Assembly (NCBI GenBank): GCA_964035545.1
Contig: OZ037765.1
Span: forward strand, 22,266,495-22,330,494
Reading direction: 5' to 3'
Origin: Bugula neritina
Lineage: Eukaryota > Bryozoa > Gymnolaemata > Cheilostomatida > Bugulidae
DNA: 64,000 nucleotides
Shown: positions 29,701 through 41,000 of the stretch, piece by piece
Numbering within the stretch: the first letter of the stretch is position 1
How the letters are laid out: each line of letters starts with the position of its first letter
The notes under the pieces: generated by a model
Told to the model about the DNA's origin: nothing
Databases searched by the model: none
The model's input: only the letters and a program-made list of their open reading frames with translations
Translations under genes and position numbers: made by a program

Positions 29701-31743
29701 CGTATTACGCAGAGAATGCATTTATGAATTTATAAATGCAAGGAAAATATCTAAGAGAAATCTTATATATAATATTCTTTAAAGATTGCGTTGAGAACTC
29801 ATTTCTGATTTGATAAACTAAGACAAGTAATTTAGGCTTGGAACCAGCTGCTAATTTCATTATTATGGGGCTGCCACACTACAGTCGAAACGCCATCTTG
29901 AACGCGTTTTCGAGGCTAAGCGTTGACCTCTGTGACGTCACAACTGAACGCAACTGTCAGTTTTTCGCGATGCGATGAAAGTTCGACATGTCGAACTGTC
30001 ATCGCTGAAGTTGAGCGATCAGCCAATCACTGACTGGCCAGGTAAACCCTGATTGGTTAAGTGCTTTTACTTTTTCCACGTGCTACTAGCGAGCATTATT
30101 ATTTGATTTGGTTCTTCGAAAATTATATTTTTTTACTTTTAAAATAATTATGATGAAGCTATGTATGAAAGTTTCAATAAATCATGAAAATAAGTATTTA
30201 TTAAATAAATTTTGCTGAATTTTATCTGCATATTTAGTTTTTCTAATTTGGTTGAATTTTATTAGCGTACTATTTAGTTCTTTAGGCTAGTGAATGAGCT
30301 TGAATAAAGCTAAGTAATCTCATTAAATAAAGCTAGTAATTTTGAATAATTGAAGCTAGTAAATTAGAATAAAAATAACTAGAAAATCTTATTAAATTAT
30401 GCTAGTAAATCTCAAAAAATTGCGCTAAGATTAATTGTTGGTTACTGTGGATACTGCAGAAACTGGTTTATGGCATTCCTATTGGTTTAAAAGTTTACTG
30501 CTAGACTAGAGACAGTTAGCTTTCATCGTTCGTAGTGAACTGTAGTGTGACCAGCAAAAAGTAGGACGTGACGTTGAAGGTATGCGCGAGCAGCTCCAAA
30601 ATGGCCGCCACAGTCGCGTTTCGACGGTAGTGTGTTATGGGCATTACACTTGGCAAACTATCACGATTGCATTGCGAAGACAACCCTACATTCATATTTT
30701 TAATGAATAAGAGCAGTGATAAATCTGACCTGGAAAACATGAATTTCAAGTAATGTCCGCAATATATTTTCATAATGCCCATGACACACTACAGTCGAAA
30801 CTCGACTGTGGCGGCCATGTTGAAGCTGCTCGCGCATACCTTCAACGTCACGTCCTACTTTTTGCTGGTCACACTACAGTTCACTACGAACGATGAAAGC
30901 TAACTGTCTCTAGTCTAGCAGTAAACTTTTAAACCAATAGGAATGCCATAAACCAGTTTCTGCAGTATCCACAGTAACCAACAATTAATCTTAGCGCAAT
31001 TTTTTGAGATTTACTAGCATAATTTAATAAGATTTTCTAGTTATTTTTATTCTAATTTACTAGCTTCAATTATTCAAAATTACTAGCTTTATTTAATGAG
31101 ATTACTTAGCTTTATTCAAGCTGATTCACTAGCCTAAAGAACTAAATAGTACGCTAATAAAATTCAACCAAATTAGAAAAACTAAATATGCAGATAAAAT
31201 TCAGCAAAATTTATTTAATAAATACTTATTTTCATGATTTATTGAAACTTTCATACATAGCTTCATCATAATTATTTTAAAAGTAAAAAAATATAATTTT
31301 CGAAGAACCAAATCAAATAATAATGCTCGCTAGTAGCACGTGGAAAAAGTAAAAGCATTTAACCAATCAGGGTTTACCTGGCCAGTCAGTGATTGGCTGA
31401 TCGCTCAACTTCAGCGATGACAGTTCGACATGTCGAACTTTCATCGCATCGCGAAAAACTGACAGTTGCGTTCAGAAATGACGTCACAGAGGTCATCGCT
31501 TAGCCTCGAAAACGCGTTCAAGATGGCCGTTTCGACTGTAGTGTGGCAGCCCCATAATTCTTAAAACTGCACCTTATCTTTAAAAGTGATTGATATATGC
31601 AACATAAAATTTCGTTCCGCTCCAATAAATGGTTAAGATAAATTATTGTTGCCAATACAGCTAACTCATATATGACTCACCTGACTCAACTGCTCTACGT
31701 AGGTGGCAAGGTTTACTTTGAACTGCTCTATGGTGGTGGCCAT
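26704..31743 (-). CDS. smndc1: Survival of motor neuron-related splicing factor 30 (SMNDC1/SPF30)
   Basis: Seven coding exons in phase: 31743-31681, 29668-29603, 29275-29115, 28961-28874, 27921-27869, 27137-27011 and 26859-26704; 237 aa, against 238 aa for the human protein. The N-terminal helical part is followed by an Ala/Ser linker. A Tudor domain lies at about 82-126 (WSSGDKCMAIWSNDGQYY..., ending VNFEGYNQSEV); in this family it binds dimethyl-arginine on Sm proteins. Next is a highly basic helix (YKKAKNLKKKQRLKELEEQ). The C-terminal block KKSIFATSEHVKGKVGVGTC matches the SMNDC1 tail closely. Role: nuclear spliceosome assembly factor. An acceptor (ctttttag) at 31758-31759, just before the ATG, implies a 5' noncoding exon. 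Introns 1 and 4 hold mobile elements, but all splice sites are intact. Confidence 0.96.
27985..28761. mobile_element. TTAA-flanked MITE in smndc1 intron 4
   Basis: Inverted termini AGGATTGCTCTATCTT (left) and AAGATAGAGCAATCCT (right) match perfectly over 16 bp, and each is bordered by TTAA (27985-27988 and 28758-28761). The interior is about 770 bp and shows no recognisable protein. TTAA duplications are typical of piggyBac and Kolobok DNA transposons, so this is a non-autonomous member of such a group. Confidence 0.8.
29026..29047. repeat. (GA)n microsatellite
   Basis: About eleven GA units in smndc1 intron 3, close to the end of the fourth coding exon as read on plus. Confidence 0.8.
29867..31553. 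mobile_element. Giant foldback: two inverted 777-bp element copies in smndc1 intron 1
   Basis: Arm A (29867-30643) and arm B (30777-31553) are near-identical inverted copies of equal length around a 133-bp spacer. The outer ends read GGGGCTGCCACACTACAGTC. Each arm also ends on its inner side with a related inverted sequence (CACACTAC, A or C, GTCGAAAC), so each arm looks like a complete small element with its own terminal inverted repeats, inserted head to head. A TA stands at each outer edge if the end is read as TGGGGCTG. Only scattered base changes separate the arms, for example CACAACTG versus CATTTCTG near the outer ends. No protein is recognised. It fills most of the 2-kb intron. Confidence 0.85.
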
Positions 31744-31989
31744 AATGCACAACTGGACTAAAAAGAACAATATTAAAATTGTATATCCCCACAAGTAGGC
31801 CAAGATACATTATAGCCAAATTACATTATTGATTTAACAATATACTAGTATAAAACAATTTAAGGACAATAATAATACAACTAAGTATTACCATAAACTC
31901 ATCAATAAGTTCGAGGAACAATACAAAATCAGATTCTCAGACAAGTTTTAAATAAATTATACTTTACATTTGGTGATTTACTAAGTATC

Positions 31990-32180
31990 TAGCATCAACT
32001 GATACTAGTATTAGTACTACTATTACTACTAGTACTACTAGTAGAGTACTAGTACTATTAGCACTAGTAGTAGTACTCAACTATGTAGGTTGATAAATAG
32101 ATTACTACTACTAGTACTATGTATCAACCTACTATTAGTAGTAGTACTAACTGTAACACTAATACTAATAGTAATAGATT
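31990..32180. repeat. ACT/AGT-rich low-complexity tract
   Basis: Long runs of ACTAGT, AGTACT and TACTACTAG words, which are self-complementary and can form many small hairpins. Similar words recur at 57370-57420 and 60585-60610. Confidence 0.75.
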
Positions 32181-32625
32181 TCAGTGCGAGTACGAGTCAT
32201 CACTGAGTTACTCACAGTCACTGTTACTGTGAGACTTGCTCTTAGTTAGTCTTAGTGTTACTTAGTCGTAGAGTCAGTCCGAGTCTTACAGTAATAGTAA
32301 TACTAATAGTTACTGTTAGATTTGGTCACTAACTTAGAATTACTGTTAGTGCTTTTACTTTCAGCTTTAACTTTATGTTTAACTTGAATCAACTTTATCA
32401 GTTCATGAGATTGAGTTCAAGTTGAAGTTCAACTTCGAGTTTAAAATTCTAATTTCATTTGGTTCAAATATATAACATGAAGCTTTGCTTAACTTACTTT
32501 TAATCCAAATTGTTTAAAGAAAGCCTCTTGCTTCAAACTTAAGGAATTGAGATAGGTATATAACAGTAGTATTATAAACAATCGATAAATTAAAATCGTT
32601 AACTTTTTCAGATATTCAACAACCA

Positions 32626-32760
32626 CAATATGGCGGACAGAGTTACAAATGCCGGAAACGAGCGCATAACTTCGCGCAACACTTACGCGTCCACAATATT
32701 ATTTTACGAAGTTTTTGTGGTAAACCCAGAGCTGTTTTGTTATATTACATGAAAAGTTTC
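32626..32760 (-). promoter_or_regulatory. Probable smndc1 promoter and 5' noncoding exon
   Basis: A CpG-containing island in otherwise AT-rich DNA. On minus it shows a donor (GTAAGT, plus 32681-32686), then an ETS-like TTTCCGG and a YY1-like CCGCCATATTG (plus 32626-32636). The donor pairs in principle with the acceptor at 31758-31759 just before the smndc1 ATG. The start site itself is not seen; the assignment is inference. Confidence 0.35.
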
Positions 32761-33510
32761 TAGCATAGGCCTACCTAATAAAATATTAGTAGTTTGCATA
32801 ATTATAAATTATTGGTGCTCAGTGATAGGGTTTTAATCTTAATTTATCATTTTGCTTTTAGTTTTATGCTATAGACTTGCTACATTCTTTTAATGCCCAA
32901 AGACTCCAAAATAATACTAGCAACAGAAGTTACAGATGTTATAATGACTTGAACTGAAAATAATATTTTGGTAGATTTCTCAATAAATATTTCTGATTAA
33001 TAATTTCATAAATAATGCTCCGTAATATTGCATTTTACTGTCCCTGTCAAATGTCAATAAGATAGAGGGCTGGCTGAAGTAAAAGAGCAGGTAACTGGTT
33101 TATTAGCTGACTCAATTAATGTCTTCAAAACTGTGCAAATTGAGAACAACTGTTTCAATTTCTGGTGAATGCTACTGTAAAGACACACTCAGTTGACCTG
33201 TTTTATGTGTTGTACTTTACATAATATTAAAGGAAAAGTGATATCAGCCAATTTCGAATTGCGAAAGCATAATTTATTATTGCTTATTATGAATTTTTTG
33301 GTGATTCATGACACTATAAATTATTGTGATGTACTACATATGATGTAAGATATCAAGTGCAGTATTATTAAACTTATTAAGTAATTATGCAGCAGTTAAA
33401 TAAACATACATTAAACTCTGATCGAAACAGTTTATCTGTATTTGAATCTTGCACAATAGTTGCTAATAAAATAAACTACAACACAAATATATAATTGAAA
33501 AAACAACTTT

Positions 33511-33511
<1 letters not shown>

Positions 33512-33566
<55 letters not shown>
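33512..33566. repeat. (AT)n microsatellite
   Basis: An uninterrupted run of about 27 AT units immediately upstream of a SINE copy. Confidence 0.95.
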
Positions 33567-33569
<3 letters not shown>

Positions 33570-33583
33570 TAATTTATTAAAAG

Positions 33584-33768
33584 TTCAGACAGCCATGAGG
33601 TAGTGGTTAGAGGGCTGGCCCAGTAAACAAAAGGTCAGTGGTTGTGTCTAAACACCAGCTGTGATGTTAGGAAGAGCATCCAGTCATAATTGCTCCTGTG
33701 CCACATTACAGATCCCTATAAAAAAATTTCTTCCATCAAAGATTTTCACAGGGATAGACTCATATGAG
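33584..33768 (+). mobile_element. tRNA-derived SINE, copy 1
   Basis: The head resembles a tRNA A box (GAGGTAGTGGTTAGAGGGCT); its B-box region (GTGGTTGTGTCTAAAC) is degraded. Then comes a conserved body, AGGAAGAGCATCCAGTCATA, followed by TTGCTCCTGTGCCAC and TTCACAGGGATAGACTCATA. The same body occurs at 38433. The AGGAAG-GCATCC core resembles the central core of cephalopod-type and other CORE-like SINEs, from memory. Confidence 0.75.
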
Positions 33769-35062
33769 TTTTAAAATATTTTATTTATATGTGAGATAGG
33801 TTCTCATGTGCAAATCTTAAGGTGCTAATAACTAAATCATAATTATTAGCTGTTTTATTGAAAACTTTTGTAAGCATAATATTCTGTTGAAATGAACCGA
33901 ATGTGAATCTTCTAAAGTTAACTTTGCATTTAGTCAACTATCAACACCAATTATACTATAGTAGTATCTTTTACAACATATTTTTTATACTTTTGATGTT
34001 TTGCTCAAAATTTTAAATTTCTTTTATTCTACAGTAAAATTTTCTCTTTTATATAACAACTTAAAATTTTACCAGAGTGAACTCTGGGCCAATTGTTAGA
34101 CATGAATATTTTTATATAATTTTTTACATATCAAAGAAAATTTTTATAATTGCACTGTGTGGCTGCCAATTCTAAGAGCATCCAATTTTAAGCTTCAGTT
34201 TTATTTTCTTTACTTCTATAAAAACTATGATGGCCACTAATCTTAGTCATTTGCATACTGTTGAGTCTTTTTGTGTCTAACTCTATCAACTCATAAAATG
34301 TTCAACCCGATGCATCCAGGGTAATGATAACATGTCATTGTTGAACTGTTGTAAGTTATATATGGGCACAATTATAAAGAATGTAACAAAAGAAATGACT
34401 AACCGTATTAAAATAGTTATATCTTTATTTATTGCAGATTAGAGTCATTTGACAAAACAAATCAGATTGTTATAGAGGGCTACAGATAATACTTACAATT
34501 GTGTTATGTATATCAGTTTCTATATATACTAGTTTCTATAAAATCAGTTTCATTAGTGAGCACAACTCCTAATGCAAATTTAGCGTATGGAAAAATATCA
34601 GCAGTCAGTGATAGACAATTTGAAAAGTTTCAATAACAAAGTCTTGTGCAAATAGTAAAAACTTGTTAGATTGAATTCACAATTTTTGATTTACAAATCC
34701 AATAGAAAAGCCAGAACGTTATAAGAGTATAACATTTGAATCCGGCCACAGTAAGTGTTCATACAGATTTCTTATAATTTATAAAGATAGTAAAATATAA
34801 GCATGCAAATAAATGAATTTAAAAAAAGAATATTGGAATGATAAGTTAACTTAATATATACAGCATACACTCACAATACTCGAAACAAATTACAATTCTA
34901 TGCTGGCACTTTACCTGCTATGCATTACTACCGAGCTAAAATGTGTCATCTTCATAAACAGGAAAGACAACTGCTAGTACGCAAAATATAGTTTTTTAGT
35001 TGTTTATGATATGAATAAGAAAATGAAGAATTGCAAGCGCTACGTGACTTATAACTGCCTAC

Positions 35063-38000
35063 TTATGTATTTGTTAGGTTTACAGTCGTCCTTCTTGATA
35101 ACTTGGAATAAAAATATGTAAATACGGCAATGGTAGTTGCAGTGAAATAGCTAGCACCAATATAGTAAAACACTGTGATCCAACTTTCAAACGTTGTGTG
35201 CAGGTGATCTACAAAATAAAAAAACCTGAATTAGAAGTTGCAAAGATTTAGCGTGCGAAAAAAATCTTTAGCAAAAATTTGCAACAGATTTTTTTCAGCC
35301 TAGAGAAATAGCTAGTCATAATGCCATACAACGTTAGGAATGTTATTACTGAAATCAAATTCTAAATATAGCAAACTGGAGGTAATTTGAAACTGAAACT
35401 CTCTAGGGTTTCTAATGAAGTGCCAAATAATTTCCTATAACAATGTACTTTAACTCTTGTATAACACTCACTGTTGGAAATACTTGACACAGTGCATGTT
35501 ATGAAACAGACAGCTTTGCTGTTAAATATTTACAGCAAAACTGACAATTGCGATTTAATGTTAGCAAGTGACTAGCAAGTGACGTCTAAGCCAAGTAATG
35601 ACCTAAATATTAGTTTTACAAGTGTCACCACCAAGGCAATTCACAAAGAAGCTATATTTATCAGATACAGATAGTGCATTGAATAACTTTTTGTAGCAAT
35701 ACATGTAAGGGTTGCCTTGCATGTATAAACCTACATGATAATATAGAGAGCCTACTTTTGTCCCATTTGAGTTTAATATGGCTTCTTTGGTTAGCATCAA
35801 CATTTGTCTTTACTTACTTGCGACAAGTGTGCTGACGATGAAGGCAGCAGCCTGGTATACATAACAAATTCCAAGGACGGTTTCTAGAGAGGCTGCGCCA
35901 ACTTGCTCTATGATTACAATAGGCAGTAGAGAGAAGATTGTAGTTCCACACAAAGACATGACTCCATACATAATGGCAATACCTGTAATAAATAAGGATA
36001 TTCTAGTATTCTAGTGAAGTGAATAGATCAGTAGTCGAAGCAAAGAAATTGAGTTTAACTCTATTAGAAGATTTATATATATTATATGACAAGGTCAGAT
36101 TTCCTATGATGAATACTGTATTTTGTATTGGGAATGTGGAATAGGCAGTGCACAACTGCACTACTAGGCTATCTAGCCAGAACAATGGCTCAAAGCCAAC
36201 ATAGGATTGTTATTTTTTTCTACCAGCTGTACTCTAATGTCCAGTTTCAATAAACATCTTCCCACATAGAATGACCAGAGGGTGTCTTATAATAAGGACA
36301 GTATTCGACACTGAAACTGTGAGACAGGTAACAGCTGAGCTGGCTTGATTGAAAACACGGCAGCCTGGTGGTTGATATCAAGTCCAATGTTAGAAGAGGA
36401 ATCTCATTTATGTAATTCTATATCCTTAATCAGTAGTGTGTCTGTTACCTGCGGATCTTCTGAGCTAGGTTTACGAGTCATTTATATCATAGATATGGAC
36501 ATGAGGGATCTGTTGTATATCAAAAAATTCCAGCTGTTTTACAAAAGGAATCTTGATTTAACAAGTTTTTGATGTGTTATAAGATCAAAAGCTCACTTTT
36601 TGACAGGGTTCAGCATATGATAGCAAGACTGGATGACCATGGTTTCATGGCCACTATTATTGAAGAAAGGTATTTGCTAAAGTGTTGAAATGCAGGCAGC
36701 ATAGAAAATGTATAAAGATAGAACAAGTACCAGCATTGCTATGAAATATCTGCAAGTTTATGCTAGATAGAAATGCCGTTTTCATCATACCCTAATAACA
36801 GAGGTTGCCAAGATGCCAAGAACAGAATAGGGAAGTGCATAAGTTCTGTTAAGTAATGCATATATTATATACTTGACGTAACGGCACACATGTTTATAGC
36901 GGATTTCTAACACAGCTCACCTGTGAGACTGTGGAGCAGTGAACATAGAATTGACCCCGCAGTGCACGCTAGGGTAATGGCACATATCTGTGTCACTGCC
37001 GAGCAAACCCGTCTATCAGCAAACCAGCCGTGGAACACACGGAAAACTATTTCTGCGCTTCCAGCTATTGTCATGATTGTAGCTACGGTGTCTACATCTA
37101 CACCATACTCCACGGCCAGGGAAGGCGTCGTTTGGAACACAAGGTTGACGGAACTGACAGCAAAGAGCACTACTAGGCCAATAAGTATTACCTGTAGTAA
37201 AATATTAGTAAAATATTATGCGATATGGCATTTTTGACAGTTTACGAGAATCTGAAAAGCATATAAAATATAATATAAAGTCCAACTTCATGTTTATTTA
37301 AAAGCCGCGGCAATATTTAATTTTTTTGTTGCAGCAGCACTTTAATTATTTCAACTAAAATTCAGGTTTGCTGTAACTCGAAGTACCTAGTAACTATATT
37401 GAAATTATATTTAATTCAACATAGTGATTCATTTAACGAAGCCACTGTGATTCACTATGAAACATCATTAAAATTATCATAATGCAAACTAATTTTTGGT
37501 CTGATTACCATTATATACTCTATTGTAAGCCTCTGAGTTCCATCAGGTAACCCAACGTACACAAACAAAACCTTGCCAGTTTTCAGTCTTTGCTGCGTGA
37601 CACTGAAGATGTTAACAATTCAATGGGGTTCCAAGAATTGTAGCAGAATTATTACTGTATAGTCTGCAAAAATATAAACAATGGAAAATTTAACTAACCT
37701 GCTTTTCATACCAAAGCTTCCAATTATATCTGGCAGTTTTAGAGGTTGGTTGAGGTGAGGAAACTCTTGCGGTAAGACTGATTGTTGTTGTGGTTGGCTG
37801 TTTGTTGGTATTATCAGCAGAGTGTACGGAGAGGGTTGATGCAAATGGAGCTGAGAATAACGAATAGCTGCTTCCATACATCTTAACAAACTCTTCTACT
37901 GGTGGCTCCAGCAATAGTTTATTGTTATTCTCATTTTGAATACTAAGTCGATCTGCTTGGTGTTCTGATTCAGCAGAAAGCAATTTGTTGCTCTTTTCAA

Positions 38001-41000
38001 TACTGGAAAGTGATTGAGACTTCACTCGTATATCTGGTGTAAGAGTTTCATGCTTTATTAATTTGTTTTCTTCCTGATCGCCCTCTTCAGCCGGCGAAGT
38101 TGTGTTACTCGTAGTCATACTTTCGTTGACAGAAGTCGTGCTCTCCTGTTTCTTGTAATAAGATGATGGTCGTAGCAGGGCTGCTAGGACAATTGTTTGC
38201 AGAAATACTCCGGCTAAAAATAAAAATTTAATGCATTCAAAAGCTAATATTATCTCTAATAAAATCAAACTACATAAATTTAATATACTTGGCAAGAGGC
38301 ATGGTGATTTATTTATCACCTATTATGATGTGTTGCCAGTGTCTATATTGTGCAGCTTTTTTAGTTTATGCAACATGAAGATAAATAACTTGAAGTAGCT
38401 TAGCTGTGTGATTAGATGCTAACTAATATGATAGAGCAGGTGGCCTGGTGGTCAGAGCACTGGTTTAACAAACCCAAGGTCAGTAGTTCAAATCCCAGTA
38501 AAGGCCATTAGTGATTTTAGGAAGAGCATTCAGTCATAATTGTTCCTTCACCACAATAGAAAACAAGCCCTTAGCCCACTTAAAAAACCCTTTCCATCAA
38601 AAGTTCTCACAGGGATGGTGACTATAAACCCACATGAGTTAATATGAAAGAAATACAGTCTGGTTCCAGCTTTCAATGAGGTGCTAAATATATCAATGAT
38701 GATGAAATAATTAACCTTAATAGTATTATTCAGTACTTGCATGAAAAATGACCAGGGCAATAAAATAGTGATGTCATATTATTCCAGCAATAAAATTCTA
38801 TTTGCTTTTCTATTTATAGGTTTGTGCACTTATAATTATTTGGCTACTTTATGCCAAAGCTGCCTTGTGGTCACCATTTTTTGGTAATCTTCTTTCAGAC
38901 AGCCAATTGTAATATTTTTATGTAAATTTTTTGTCATTTTTTGTAATCTTTGTTGTTTGTAAAAATAATTAGCAAATAAATTCGCAAAAACTTTCTAATT
39001 TTTGTAGCTCACAATTTTTTACATGAAACTCAGGGAAAAGTTTGAAACATATAGACAAATGTTATACAGCAAGTTAATTAGGAGAACTTCCAGTAATATA
39101 AAAACCACATGGGTAGGTGAACAGATAAAATAAAAAGGACTTGTTGGCTCTTTTGTCTATAAAAAGAAAAATAGGTATTTAAACAACTTATTAGCTTTAG
39201 ACTATTTAAATTTTGGCTATTAAGTTAATATGGTAAAAATACTTTTAATAGTAAATTTTATAAGCAAGCACATCATTTTAGAGTGTTTCTCTCTTAATTA
39301 AAGAAGTTTGCAAGAAAGAATGTTTATGTAAATAAATGTTGAGTTGATGTACATTTACAGATTGTTCACAAACATAACTTTGACCTCACTATAATTTTAA
39401 ATAAACAAGTGGAAAGCAGTAGAAGCATTAATTCCTTGATAAAGTCAGTGTCACTGATTCACAAAGAGTTTCAACTTTATTTAGTTAGTCTATCCTTGAC
39501 CTATTACCAGTTCGGCAATGATCCTGCTGCCATGAAAACATGACTTCAGAGTTGCAAAAAGGAATACACATGCATGCCATGAAAGTACATCTAGTTGTTT
39601 TAAAAGCATCTATCGCTGCCAAATTTGTGCTAAAGTGGGAGTCTTAAATCTCAAGATATGAAGATTTGTGGTTAGAAACTCAAATCGCAGCAAGAGAGTT
39701 GATGTCCGAAAATATTTTTGTCAACTTTATGCTAGGTAAGGTCATTGATGATGTCAGCAATGTCACCTGGTCATAACTGCTCCTGTGCCACGGGCAAAAG
39801 CCCTAAAACCATGTCACCAGCATGGTAGGGGGGGGCCCAGCACTTAGCTGCCAAAAACCCCTACTATAGGGGTCCTCGCAGTGATCAACACCTTAGACAA
39901 AGATGGGTTAATTTAATATTAGTTTATAGTAATTTAAACAGGCTATATTATTAACATTTTAGAAAAACATATTAACCAACTTTATCAACACTGCAAGAAA
40001 GTTATATATGTATTTCTATATATAAACATATCTTATATTTCTATTGATATGTACCATTATATATATATAAACATACTGCATAAAAGGTATACCCTTGTAA
40101 TTCAAAATATGGAACAAAAATCGTTGGCTCTTATTTCAAAGGATATTAAAGTAGCTGACATAACATGGTAGTTAACGGAATAACATTCGTACCGTAGCAA
40201 ATCAGAGCCTCTCTAAACTCGTATGTTTCAAACAAGTAGCGGAGTAACTTAGGAATAACGAGTCCACCCAAACCAGATCCAGATGCCATCAACCCAACAG
40301 CCAGGCCTCTGTGCTTCGAAAAATAATCCGAGAAAGCCGAAAACACCACCACCATTACACCACCAGTTCCAAGAGCTGTAATAATAGCAAATAATTGTCA
40401 ACGAGTCTAATACAGATTTTTTAAGTTTCTTGCTGGCTAAGGAAGATGTATTCTTTCAATCACAAGCATAGTGATAGCTCACAAAAATTGAGTTCAGTTT
40501 TTGTGAGTACTGATGTATTGTGCAATGAGAGGGGATTAATACAAAGTATTTCATCATGTTGTACAAGGAATGTAAATCCAGGTGGTGCAGTTTTGTGCCT
40601 CCAAACAACAGAGCATGCTCCAATAAGAAAAGACAGGCCCATCATGTTATGATAACTACTGCATGGAGAGACATGTGAGAGAGGACAGACATGTGAGAGA
40701 GGAAAGACACGTGATAGAGATCCTTGGGGTGAAGGTCACATGCGTATAGGCAACTGCACACATCAACTGGCACATTGTTGGCACATTCAGGTATGAATCA
40801 AACGTATAAGAAGCTGTAATGTAGTTGTAGGACTATTGAGTAGTAACTAAAAAATATTGATTTAATGTTTCTGTAAAGGGGTTGTTTTAAAGATACAAAC
40901 AATGAGAAAAATGTGGGTAATCTTTTAAAGTTTAAAGAAAAATAACAGCTGAATTAGTTTACAGAAAATTAACAGTGATATGAGAACTATCTCATTCGTC

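Larger units (their letters stand above)
31744..35062. other. Spacer between smndc1 (5' side) and the SLC16 gene (3' side)
   Basis: No coding exon recognised. It holds the probable smndc1 promoter and noncoding exon near 32630-32760, a palindromic ACT/AGT-rich tract, an (AT)n run and one SINE copy, each listed separately. TTTATT at 34424-34429 (AATAAA on minus) is a possible poly(A) signal for the SLC16 gene, about 640 nt past its stop. Confidence 0.45.

Noticed and set aside
38433-38520. A functional tRNA gene
   Set aside because: Pol III boxes are present, but the stems are poor and the sequence continues into a SINE body shared with another copy.
40460-40645. Minus-strand open frame inside the SLC16 intron as an extra exon
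   Set aside because: Coding exons 3 and 4 join in phase without it, it lacks matching splice phase, and it has no similarity to the transporter.
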